Positions 17,794 through 24,820 of a DNA stretch of 64,000 nucleotides are shown piece by piece (position 1 is the first letter of the stretch; each line of letters starts with the position of its first letter). The stretch is from Deltaproteobacteria bacterium (GTDB lineage Bacteria; Myxococcota; UBA727; VGSZ01): contig JACOUT010000004.1 in assembly GCA_016177705.1 (NCBI GenBank), positions 310,001 to 374,000 on the forward strand, read 5' to 3'. The notes under the pieces were generated by a model. It was not told the origin of the DNA, ran no database searches, and was given only the letters and a program-made list of their open reading frames with translations. Position numbers and translations under genes: made by a program.

Positions 17794-19854
17794 ATGAACA
17801 AGCTGATCCTCGCGGTGCTCGCATGCGCCGCGCTCCCCGCCGTCGCCGACGAGGGCATGTGGACCTACAACAACTTCCCGGCCGATAAGGTCGCGGCGAA
17901 GTATCACTTCAAGCCCGACCAGGCCTGGCTCGACAAGGTGCGGCTCGGCTCGGCGCGCCTGGCGCAGGGCTGCTCGGCGTCGTTCGTCTCCCCTGACGGC
18001 TTGGTCTTGACCAACCACCACTGCGCGCACTCGTGCATCGAGCAGCTCTCCACCAAGACCAAGGACTTCGTCAAAGACGGCTTCGTCGCCAAGGCGCTCG
18101 CCGACGAGAAGAAGTGCCCGGAGCTCGAGGTCAACCAGCTCACCGACATCACGGACGTCACCAAGCGCGTGCAGGGCGCGGTGGCCGGCAAGTCGGGCGC
18201 CGCCTTCGCCGAGGCGCAGAAGGCCGAGTTCGCCAAGATCACCAAGGAGTGCGCCACCTCGGACGATGTGCGCTGCGACGTGGTCACGCTCTACGCCGGC
18301 GGCGCCTACAACCTCTACAAGTACAAGCGCTACCAGGACGTGCGCCTGGCGTTCGCGCCTGAGTTCGCCATCGCCTTCTTCGGCGGCGACCCCGACAACT
18401 TCATGTTCCCTCGCTACGACCTCGACATGGCGCTGGTGCGCGTCTACGACGGCGGCAAGCCGCTGCAGACCACCAGCTACCTGCCGGTGGCCAAGACCGG
18501 CGCCAAGGCCGGTGACCTGGCGTTCGTCTCCGGGCACCCGGGCAAGACCAGTCGCAACGCCACCGTCGCCGAGCTGTCGTTCATCCGTGATGTCGAGCAG
18601 CCCGCGCGCCTGTTGCGGCTGGCCGAGCTGCGCGGCCGCCTCACCGAGTTCGCCAACCGCGGCAAGGAGCAGAAGCGCATCTCGAACGCGATCTTGTTCT
18701 ACGTCGAGAACGGCTACAAGGCGCGCAGCGGCTACTGGAACGCGCTGCGTGACCCGGCGTTCTTCCAGAGTAAGGTCGCCGAGCAGGACAAGCTGGTCGC
18801 GTCCGTGAAAGACCCGGGCAAGAAGACGGCGCTGCAGCAGTCGATCGCCGCCATCGCGGCCGCGCAAAAGACCAAGACCGACCTCTACGTCCCGTACCTG
18901 CAGCTCGAGGGCATGCAGGCCTTCATGAGCGATCTGTTCCCGCTCGCGCGCGGCCTGGTGCGTGCCGCCGACGAGCTTCCCTTGCCGAACGAGAAGCGCC
19001 TCAAGGGCTACACCGACGCCGAGCTGCCGGGGCTCAAGCAGATGTTGGAGTCGCCCGCGCCGATCTACCCGGAGCTCGAGGAGGCCACGCTCGCCTTTGG
19101 CCTCACCAAGTTCCGCGAGCAGCTCGGCCCCGATCACAAGACCGTCAAGGCCGTGCTCGGCAAGAAGTCGCCCGAGACGCTGGCGCGTGAGCTGTCGAAG
19201 TCGAAGCTGCGCGACGTCAAGGAGCGAAAGAAGCTGTTCGACGGCGGCAAGAAGGCCATCGAGGCCTCGACCGACCCGATGATCGTGCTGGCTCGCGCGG
19301 TCGACGCCGAGGCGCGCGCGCTGCGCAAGCGCTGGGAGGACGAGGTCGAGAGCGTCACCAACAAGGAGAGCGAGACCATCGCCAAGGCGCGCTTCGACGC
19401 CTTCGGCACCTCGGTCTACCCGGACGCCACCTTCACGCTGCGCCTCACCTACGGCGCGGTCGAGGGCTGGAAGGAGGCAGGTGCCGACGTCAGCCCGATC
19501 ACCACCATCGGCGGCGCCTTCGAGCGCCACACCGGCGAGGACCCGTTCGCGCTGCCGGCCTCCTGGCTCAAGAGCAAGGACAAGCTGACGCTCACCAAGG
19601 GCATGAACTTCGTCACCACCGACGACATCATCGGCGGCAACTCGGGCTCGCCCGTGATCAACCAGAAGGGCGAGGTCATCGGCCTGATCTTCGACGGCAA
19701 CATCCACTCGCTCGGGGGCGACTATGGCTTCAACCCGGCCAACAACCGCGCGGTCGCGGTCCACACCGACGCCATCCTGGAGGCGCTCGAGAAGATCTAC
19801 GGCGCCAAGCACCTGGCGGACGAGCTGACCGGCGCGAAGAAACCGACCGGCTGA
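17794..19854 (+). CDS. S46 family dipeptidyl peptidase, secreted
   Basis: 686 residues from ATG 17794, starting with a signal peptide (MNKLILAVLACAALPAVA). The S46 hallmark MWTYNNFP follows directly. The catalytic His is in TNHHC (residues about 74-77) and the catalytic Ser in GGNSGSPV (Ser617). The FFGGDPDNFMFPRYDLDMAL segment is also typical. S46 enzymes (DPP7 and DPP11) are periplasmic serine exopeptidases that release dipeptides from N-termini, mostly in asaccharolytic bacteria. Substrate class cannot be told from these motifs. With the M1 enzyme it suggests peptide feeding. Confidence 0.94.
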   Translation: MNKLILAVLACAALPAVADEGMWTYNNFPADKVAAKYHFKPDQAWLDKVRLGSARLAQGCSASFVSPDGLVLTNHHCAHSCIEQLSTKTKDFVKDGFVAKALADEKKCPELEVNQLTDITDVTKRVQGAVAGKSGAAFAEAQKAEFAKITKECATSDDVRCDVVTLYAGGAYNLYKYKRYQDVRLAFAPEFAIAFFGGDPDNFMFPRYDLDMALVRVYDGGKPLQTTSYLPVAKTGAKAGDLAFVSGHPGKTSRNATVAELSFIRDVEQPARLLRLAELRGRLTEFANRGKEQKRISNAILFYVENGYKARSGYWNALRDPAFFQSKVAEQDKLVASVKDPGKKTALQQSIAAIAAAQKTKTDLYVPYLQLEGMQAFMSDLFPLARGLVRAADELPLPNEKRLKGYTDAELPGLKQMLESPAPIYPELEEATLAFGLTKFREQLGPDHKTVKAVLGKKSPETLARELSKSKLRDVKERKKLFDGGKKAIEASTDPMIVLARAVDAEARALRKRWEDEVESVTNKESETIAKARFDAFGTSVYPDATFTLRLTYGAVEGWKEAGADVSPITTIGGAFERHTGEDPFALPASWLKSKDKLTLTKGMNFVTTDDIIGGNSGSPVINQKGEVIGLIFDGNIHSLGGDYGFNPANNRAVAVHTDAILEALEKIYGAKHLADELTGAKKPTG

Positions 19855-20334
19855 TCGCCTCCCGGTCAAACAACCGATGCGGGCTCGCGATCGATCGGCC
19901 TTGATGGGCCCAGGTCGTCAAGCGAGAGGTCGCGATGCTCCTTCGGTGGTTCCGCTGGCTGCGGCGCAACAGCAGCACGATCGTTCCCCTGACCCGCTGG
20001 ACGACGGGCAGCCCGCCGCGCTTGTCTTCCTCGTTGCCCCACTGGTCCTAGCCTGCCGGCGGCTGGTCCTAGCCTGCCGGCGGCTGGTCCTAGCCCGCCC
20101 GCCCGGACGGGCGCGTGATGCAGGTGCCCCCCAAGGGACAGCGACAGGGCTTGCATTGTCCGGCGGGGTTGGCAGGATTCGGTCACGCGCCACGATCGGG
20201 CGCTGTTTTTGGGGTCATGTTGCTCGCCCGCGCTCGCGAAGCTTGCTCACCAGGTCCACAAGAACGTCATTCCCCGACCACGGCCGTCAATGGTTGACGG
20301 CACCGTGAGCGGGTCGCTCGCAGGAACGAAAACA
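19855..20334. other. 480-bp gene-free region with short tandem repeat
   Basis: No convincing gene. It holds a 21-bp tandem repeat at 20042-20098 and an AT-richer patch (GCTGTTTTTGGGGTC at about 20200) upstream of the RRM gene, where a promoter and long 5' leader may lie. Confidence 0.5.
20042..20098. repeat. 21-bp tandem repeat, about 2.6 copies
   Basis: The unit TGGTCCTAGCCTGCCGGCGGC occurs twice without change, then a partial diverged copy (TGGTCCTAGCCCGC). It lies in non-coding DNA between the S46 peptidase and RRM genes. Confidence 0.8.
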
Positions 20335-20667
20335 ATGTCCGAGAACAAGCTCTACGTCGGTAACCTCTCCTTCAAGACCACTGAGGAGCAGCTCGCGCAG
20401 CTCTTCTCCGAGTTCGGCACGGTGGGCAGCGCCTCCATCGTCACCGATCGCGAGACGGGCCGTTCGCGCGGCTTTGCCTTCGTCGAGATGGGCAATGACG
20501 AGCAGGCCAAAGCGGCCATCAGCGCCCTCGACGGCAAGATGATCGAGGGTCGTACCATCCAAGTGAACGTCGCTCGCCCGCGCGAGAGCCGTGGCGGTGG
20601 TGGTGGCGGCGGTGGCCGTGGTGGCGATCGTGGTGGCCGTGGCGGCGACCGTGGTGGCCGTTGGTGA
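20335..20667 (+). CDS. RRM RNA-binding protein with Gly/Arg-rich tail
   Basis: 110 residues from ATG 20335, with AGGA 10 bp upstream. One RRM fills residues 4-82: RNP2 is KLYVGNLS and RNP1 is SRGFAFVEM, both with the aromatic residues that stack on RNA. The tail is GGGGGGRGG and DRGG repeats, an RGG box. Similar short RRM-RGG proteins in cyanobacteria and myxobacteria bind RNA and are often cold-induced. It is monocistronic, with an untranslated leader of possibly more than 100 bp and a clear terminator 41 bp after the stop. Confidence 0.93.
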   Translation: MSENKLYVGNLSFKTTEEQLAQLFSEFGTVGSASIVTDRETGRSRGFAFVEMGNDEQAKAAISALDGKMIEGRTIQVNVARPRESRGGGGGGGGRGGDRGGRGGDRGGRW

Positions 20668-20707
20668 GCACGCGGGCCTCGCTCTGAGGTCCAGCTGCTG
20701 AGAGAGA

Positions 20708-20730
20708 CGGGGCCCGTGAGGGCCCCGTTT
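20708..20730 (+). terminator. Rho-independent-like terminator after RRM gene
   Basis: Perfect 8-bp arms CGGGGCCC and GGGCCCCG around GTGA, followed by GTTT. Placed 41 bp after the stop of the RRM gene. Confidence 0.7.
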
Positions 20731-20755
20731 CCGTTGGTGTGCTCGGGGGGCGCCC

Positions 20756-20887
20756 GGGGAGGCGGGGGTCGCCTCTGCGGCGGTGTGGCGCGGGCTCGAC
20801 GTGTGAGCAGGGTTGCGCGGGTTCGTGGCAGTGATGGCGTTGTGCGCCCGCTAGCACACCGCCTTTCGAGTCGACCCCCGCCTCCCC
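20756..20887. repeat. Inverted repeat with 16-bp perfect ends
   Basis: GGGGAGGCGGGGGTCG at 20756-20771 is the exact reverse complement of 20872-20887. The match continues inward in weaker form (GCGGTGTG and GCGGGC shared in both arms), giving about 40-bp imperfect arms around a 50-bp centre. Confidence 0.7.
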
Positions 20888-21118
20888 GTGCGCTGCGCGG
20901 GACCGGCGTGAAGCAGGCCCGGCGAAGGGACCGACTTGGCAGGCGGATAGGAGCGTTGACGACAAGGGACCAGGCCGGGATGGGTTGTGGCGCGTGCGGG
21001 TTGGGGCTTTGCGTCGCGCTTCTCCGTGTGATGGTGACGGCTCAAGCGACGTTCGCCGCGAACCAGCGCTCCGCCGCCTCCGTAGGCGTTCGGCAGAGAC
21101 CTGCATTAGTCTGCCGCC

Positions 21119-22348
21119 GTGACCTCCGACTCGCTTCCGAGCCCTGAACCCACCGTTGTTCCGAGGCGCCGCTCGCCGAAGCGGCCAGTTGCTGCGCCGC
21201 GGCTGCAGATTGAGAACTTCGCGCAACTGGGTTCCGTCGACATCCGTTTCGGCGACCTAACTGTTCTCGTCGGGCCCCAGGCGACCGGCAAGAGCCTCGT
21301 TCTGCAGTTGATGAAGCTCGCCGTTGACGGAAGGCAGATCGCGAAGACGATGGAGCGATACGGTCTCGTCGCGAAGACCAAGGCGCAGTTCCTGGCTCGC
21401 TACCTCGGCGAAGGGGTCGATCAAGGTTGGCGGGCGGATACGGCGGTCGCGTGGAACGGCAAGCCGGTAGAGCCAGCGCTGCTTGTGCGCCGACCCCGCG
21501 TTGGCCGGCACTCCGTGTACTTCGTCCCCGCCCACCGGACGCTCACTCTCGCCGAAGGATACCCACCGACGTTTCAGCAGTTCCGGCCGGAGACCCCGTT
21601 CGTCGTGCGGCAATTCAGCGAGGAGCTCCGGCAGCTACTCATCGATGGCCTCGGCGAAGACCTCATCTTCCCGCAGTCCAAGCGCCTCAAGGGGAAGGTC
21701 AGGGAGAAGATCAACGATGCGATCTTCCACAACGGCAAGCTCCGCGACGACGCTAGCGGCGTGCAGCGTCAGCTGCGGTTGTCGTTCGATGAGGGACCAG
21801 GGTTGTCGTACATGACCTGGACCGCCGGCCAGCGCGAGTTCATCCCGCTTCTCATCGGCCTCTACTACCTCCTTCCCGCCGGTGGGTATGCCAAGCGCAA
21901 GGACACGAACTGGGTCGTGATTGAGGAGCCAGAAATGGGCCTTCACCCGAAGGCCATTCTCGCCCTGATGCTCCTCGTGCTTGACCTTCTCTCGCGGGGC
22001 TATCGCGTGGTGTTGTCCACGCACTCCCCGCTCGTCCTCGAGATCGTCTGGGGGATCGGCCTGCTTCAGAAGCGATCGAGGACTCGTTGGCAGCCAGTTC
22101 TCAAGATGTTCGGCATTGATGGCGTTACAAAGGCGTCAGCGAAAGGTGAGGTGGAGATGGCCGAGGCCGCGCTGCAGAAGCAGTACCGGGTTCACTACAT
22201 GGACTACGACTCCCAATCGGCGCGCGTTACGGCAAGGGACATTTCCGACCTGGATCCATCATCGTCGGATCCACTCGTTGCCGGGTGGGGCGGGCTCACC
22301 GGGATTAGCGGCGATCTCGGCAAGGTCATCGCGGACGAGCACAGGTGA
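21119..22348 (+). CDS. AAA/ABC-type ATPase, probable defence or conflict gene
   Basis: 409 residues from GTG 21119. Residues 29-45 (RLQIENFAQLGSVDIRFGDLTVLVG) and Walker A GPQATGKS (52-59) are those of AAA15/AAA21, OLD-like and SMC-like ATPases. A signature TAGQREFIPL lies about residue 238, Walker B VVIEEPEMGLHPKA at 265-278, and STHSPLVLEI about 299-308. No Toprim or nuclease domain follows, so any effector would be separate. Base and codon use are clearly less GC-rich than the neighbours (many ATT, GTT and AAG codons), a sign of transfer. The stop is 6 bp from the start of a 156-residue partner, whose ribosome-binding site AGGTGA overlaps this stop. Confidence 0.85.
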   Translation: MTSDSLPSPEPTVVPRRRSPKRPVAAPRLQIENFAQLGSVDIRFGDLTVLVGPQATGKSLVLQLMKLAVDGRQIAKTMERYGLVAKTKAQFLARYLGEGVDQGWRADTAVAWNGKPVEPALLVRRPRVGRHSVYFVPAHRTLTLAEGYPPTFQQFRPETPFVVRQFSEELRQLLIDGLGEDLIFPQSKRLKGKVREKINDAIFHNGKLRDDASGVQRQLRLSFDEGPGLSYMTWTAGQREFIPLLIGLYYLLPAGGYAKRKDTNWVVIEEPEMGLHPKAILALMLLVLDLLSRGYRVVLSTHSPLVLEIVWGIGLLQKRSRTRWQPVLKMFGIDGVTKASAKGEVEMAEAALQKQYRVHYMDYDSQSARVTARDISDLDPSSSDPLVAGWGGLTGISGDLGKVIADEHR

Positions 22349-22354
22349 CCTACC

Positions 22355-22825
22355 GTGGCACGACGACGATCTGAGCCGCGACAACCGCGGGCGAGGAACC
22401 TCTGCCGCTGTTTCCGGGGAGAGCTCGCCGTGTGTGCGCGCGCTGGCGCAAGTGCGCTTCGCAGCACGCATCGCGCGCTCATCGCCAATGAGAACGACGT
22501 TGCATGCAGCGCTGACATCGACGCCCATTGGGCCCCAAGGGAGCCAGAGTCGCCTCGGTGGGACTACCTCCTGACCACAAGGTCCGCGACAACCGGAATC
22601 GGGATGGAAGTGCATCCCGGCTTGCCAGACGAAGTGCCGCAGATGGTCGCGAAGAAAGTGTGGGCGGTCGCAACGGTCCGGCGCGAAGCTCCTGACCTTA
22701 CAGTCGATCGATGGCACTGGATCTTGCCGCCGGGAGCGGTTCTCCTGTTCACGCGGAACAGCCCGGCAGCCAGACAACTTCTGGTGGCCGGGATTCAATT
22801 TCCCGCGGCTCGGCTCATCGCGTGA
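22355..22825 (+). CDS. Unknown protein paired with the ATPase; possible nuclease-like effector
   Basis: 156 residues from GTG 22355, 7 bp after AGGTG of the upstream stop region. The central part is RWDYLLTTRS (68-77), then GIGMEVHPG (83-89) and QMVAKKVW (96-103). This puts an Asp70, Glu85-x-His87 and Lys100/Lys101 on a predicted beta-beta-alpha unit, loosely like a PD-(D/E)xK core with His in place of Lys. I know small proteins with WDYxL and EVHP motifs encoded beside such ATPases but cannot name the family. Cysteines cluster near the N-terminus (LCRCF). Nuclease activity is inference only. Confidence 0.7.
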   Translation: MARRRSEPRQPRARNLCRCFRGELAVCARAGASALRSTHRALIANENDVACSADIDAHWAPREPESPRWDYLLTTRSATTGIGMEVHPGLPDEVPQMVAKKVWAVATVRREAPDLTVDRWHWILPPGAVLLFTRNSPAARQLLVAGIQFPAARLIA

Positions 22826-23259
22826 GTAGTTCGTGCCCGCGGCGAACAGTCGCACGGCCGCAGAGCCCCGCGCTTCGCGCGGGGAAAGCCGCGGTCGCCG
22901 CGTGCTAGCGCTACGCGCCCCGCGCGCGGGGTTGCTCCCGGTCGAAGCACCGCGCCATCATGAACGTCGTGCGCGCGGCTATCGGCCGTGAACCACGTTC
23001 TGGCCTTCAGTAGACTTGCTGCGTGCTCGACGGGGCGGGGTTCGCCAGAGCGCCGGTGTGATAGCGGCAGCAAGCCGCCTCAACCGCCACGACCCACCGA
23101 CGCATCAGCACAAACCTGAAGGCCGCGCCACACCGGTGCGTCGGCGAGCCCCGCTCCGGCGGGCGCGCCTCCTGCGCCAATGCTTCGGCTTGCTGGCCCT
23201 GCCTGCTCGGCGCGCCGACAACCCGCATGCCTACCGCTGACCGACGACGGGACCGGGTG
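22826..23259. other. 434-bp gene-free region with GC-rich palindromes
   Basis: No convincing gene. Hairpin CCCCGCGC-TTC-GCGCGGGG at 22866-22884 may terminate the ATPase operon. A 14-bp palindrome CCCCGCGCGCGGGG lies at 22918-22931, with an imperfect palindrome around GCTAGCGCT between them. The rest (22935-23259) could be a decayed gene, but no frame is convincing. Confidence 0.5.
22866..22884 (+). terminator. Candidate terminator hairpin after the ATPase operon
   Basis: Perfect 8-bp arms CCCCGCGC and GCGCGGGG with a TTC loop, 41 bp after the stop. There is no T-run, so the role is tentative. Confidence 0.4.
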
Positions 23260-23382
23260 TCAGCCCTTGACCAGGCGGATGCCGGGGCCGTCGTCCCAGG
23301 TGAACTCGATCGAGTAGCCGGAGAACAGCAGCATCGCTCCGGCGAACATGACGGCCACCAGGATGCCGGCAAAGAAGCGCAT
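23260..23382 (-). CDS. Predicted 40-residue single-pass membrane protein
   Basis: ATG 23382 opens a 40-codon frame: MRFFAGILVAVMFAGAMLLF is a clean transmembrane helix, followed by the short tail SGYSIEFTWDDGPGIRLVKG. The hydrophobic composition is unlike the Arg-rich antisense frames around it. It follows nadA by 59 bp on the same strand. The ribosome-binding site is weak. No family is recognised. Confidence 0.5.
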   Translation of the reverse strand: MRFFAGILVAVMFAGAMLLFSGYSIEFTWDDGPGIRLVKG

Positions 23383-23441
23383 CGGAGACCAGTATAGCTC
23401 GCGCTCACGGTCCTTGCCGCGCCCCCGGCGCGCCCCGCCCG

Positions 23442-24809
23442 CTAACGCGCCGCTTCGGTCAACTCGATCATCCTCTGCAGCGCCTTGCGCGCGTCCGCCG
23501 CGATCTCCGCGCGCGACGCACCATCGAGCCGCTCGCGCGCGCCGCTCGCCTCGTCGACGACGTCGCCCGGCAGCACCCGGTTCAGCTCCGGCGCCTTGCC
23601 CTGCCGCAGCAGATCCATGATGCCGACCAGGTGGGGCGGGTCGTTTCTGCTCATGGTGGCGCAGCCGCAGCCGAGCGAGCCCGGCCCGCCCGCGCTCGCC
23701 GGCACGTCGGCCAGGTTCTGCACCTCGACGCCGCGCGCCGCTGCCAGCGCGCGCGCGTTTCGGACGAAGTGCCCCTCGGTGCCGATGGCGAGCTTGTCGC
23801 CCGCCTTGGCGTCCAGCACCGCCTGCCACAGGTAGTTGGTCGAGCCCGCGCCGTCGGCGACGTCGACCACCTCCATCCTGCACTCCGGGTGCACCACCAC
23901 GCGGTAGCCGCGGTCTTTCCAGAACGCGACCTGCGCTGGCGTGAACACCATGTGCACCCCGCAGAAGCTGCCCCACAGGATCAGCTCGGCGTCGTCGAGG
24001 CGGCGCTGCTCGCCGGCGGAGAGCGCGGCCACCGACTGCTTGGCGCCATCCCAGCCGCCCGGCCACAGGAACATGCGCTCGGCCGCGATGCCGACCTTCT
24101 TGCCGGAGTTCCGTCCCAGGTGCTCGTCGGGCACGAACAGGATCTTCTTCTGCTGGCTCTTGGCCCAGCGCATGATCACGCCCGCGTTCGACGACGTGCA
24201 TACGGCACCGCCGGTGCGCCCGGCCAGCGCCTTCAAGCGCCCCGAGGTGTTCATGTAGCAGACCACCATCAGCTGCTCGCCGTAGCGCTCGACCAGCTCG
24301 TCGTAGAGCGGCAGCACCATGTCTTCCTTGGCGAGCGCCTCCATGGTGCAGCCGCTCTTCGGGTTGGTGATCCACACCTCTTGGTCGTCGTGCTTCAAGA
24401 GCGCGATGGTCTCGGCCATGAAGTGCACCGCGCTCTCGACGAAGATCTTCTTGTCGGGGTTGTTCTTCGCCTGCTTGGCCAGCTCGTAGCTGTCGGCGAT
24501 GCGGCCGCCGTAGCGCTCGACCAGCTTCACGATCTCGCCGCCCATGTAGTAGTGCGCGAGCAACTGCACCCGGTCGCCGAAGTGCCGGAGCGCCGGCAGC
24601 ACGTAGCGGTCCATCCACGGCAGCACCGTCTCCGGCGTGCGGTCGGGCAGCGCCAGGTACTCCTCGGCGTAGGGCTTGAGCTCGTCTTGGTACCAGTCGA
24701 GCGGCAGGTCGCTCTGGCAGATGTTCATGCCGGGCGCGAGCGTGATGCCGCTCGAGCGCATTGAGCGGTCGACCTCGACGGTGCGGTGCTTTCTCGTGAT
24801 GGCGACCAT
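23442..24809 (-). CDS. nadA: Quinolinate synthase
   Basis: 455 residues from ATG 24809, with GGGAGG 6 bp upstream. The three Cys ligands of the [4Fe-4S] cluster are visible in VVCYMNTSG, GSFCGVH and LGCGCATM. Other family segments are LLAHYYMGGEIVKL, DSYELAKQA and VVHPECRMEVV. It condenses iminoaspartate from NadB with dihydroxyacetone phosphate to quinolinate. It is about 100 residues longer than the E. coli enzyme, with an N-terminal extension and a C-terminal helical tail. Its start lies 12 bp after the TonB receptor stop on the same strand, so the two may be co-transcribed. Confidence 0.95.
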   Translation of the reverse strand: MVAITRKHRTVEVDRSMRSSGITLAPGMNICQSDLPLDWYQDELKPYAEEYLALPDRTPETVLPWMDRYVLPALRHFGDRVQLLAHYYMGGEIVKLVERYGGRIADSYELAKQAKNNPDKKIFVESAVHFMAETIALLKHDDQEVWITNPKSGCTMEALAKEDMVLPLYDELVERYGEQLMVVCYMNTSGRLKALAGRTGGAVCTSSNAGVIMRWAKSQQKKILFVPDEHLGRNSGKKVGIAAERMFLWPGGWDGAKQSVAALSAGEQRRLDDAELILWGSFCGVHMVFTPAQVAFWKDRGYRVVVHPECRMEVVDVADGAGSTNYLWQAVLDAKAGDKLAIGTEGHFVRNARALAAARGVEVQNLADVPASAGGPGSLGCGCATMSRNDPPHLVGIMDLLRQGKAPELNRVLPGDVVDEASGARERLDGASRAEIAADARKALQRMIELTEAAR

Positions 24810-24820
24810 GGTGCTCCTCC

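Larger units (their letters stand above)
20668..21118. other. 451-bp gene-free region before the ATPase operon
   Basis: Holds the RRM terminator and a 132-bp inverted-repeat element (20756-20887). The remainder (20888-21118) shows no gene on either strand and probably contains the promoter of the ATPase operon, which I cannot place. Confidence 0.5.

Noticed and set aside
20042..20098. CRISPR array
   Set aside because: Repeats are head-to-tail without spacers.
19866..20186. Minus-strand frame over the 21-bp tandem repeat
   Set aside because: The repeated GPAAGRL segment comes only from the DNA repeat; no other support.
20335..20667. Cold-shock Csp protein
   Set aside because: It has RNP1 and RNP2 of an RRM, not a CSD fold.
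22795..23073. Minus-strand 92-residue frame in the gap after the ATPase operon
   Set aside because: No conserved pattern, no ribosome-binding site, overlaps palindromic DNA.
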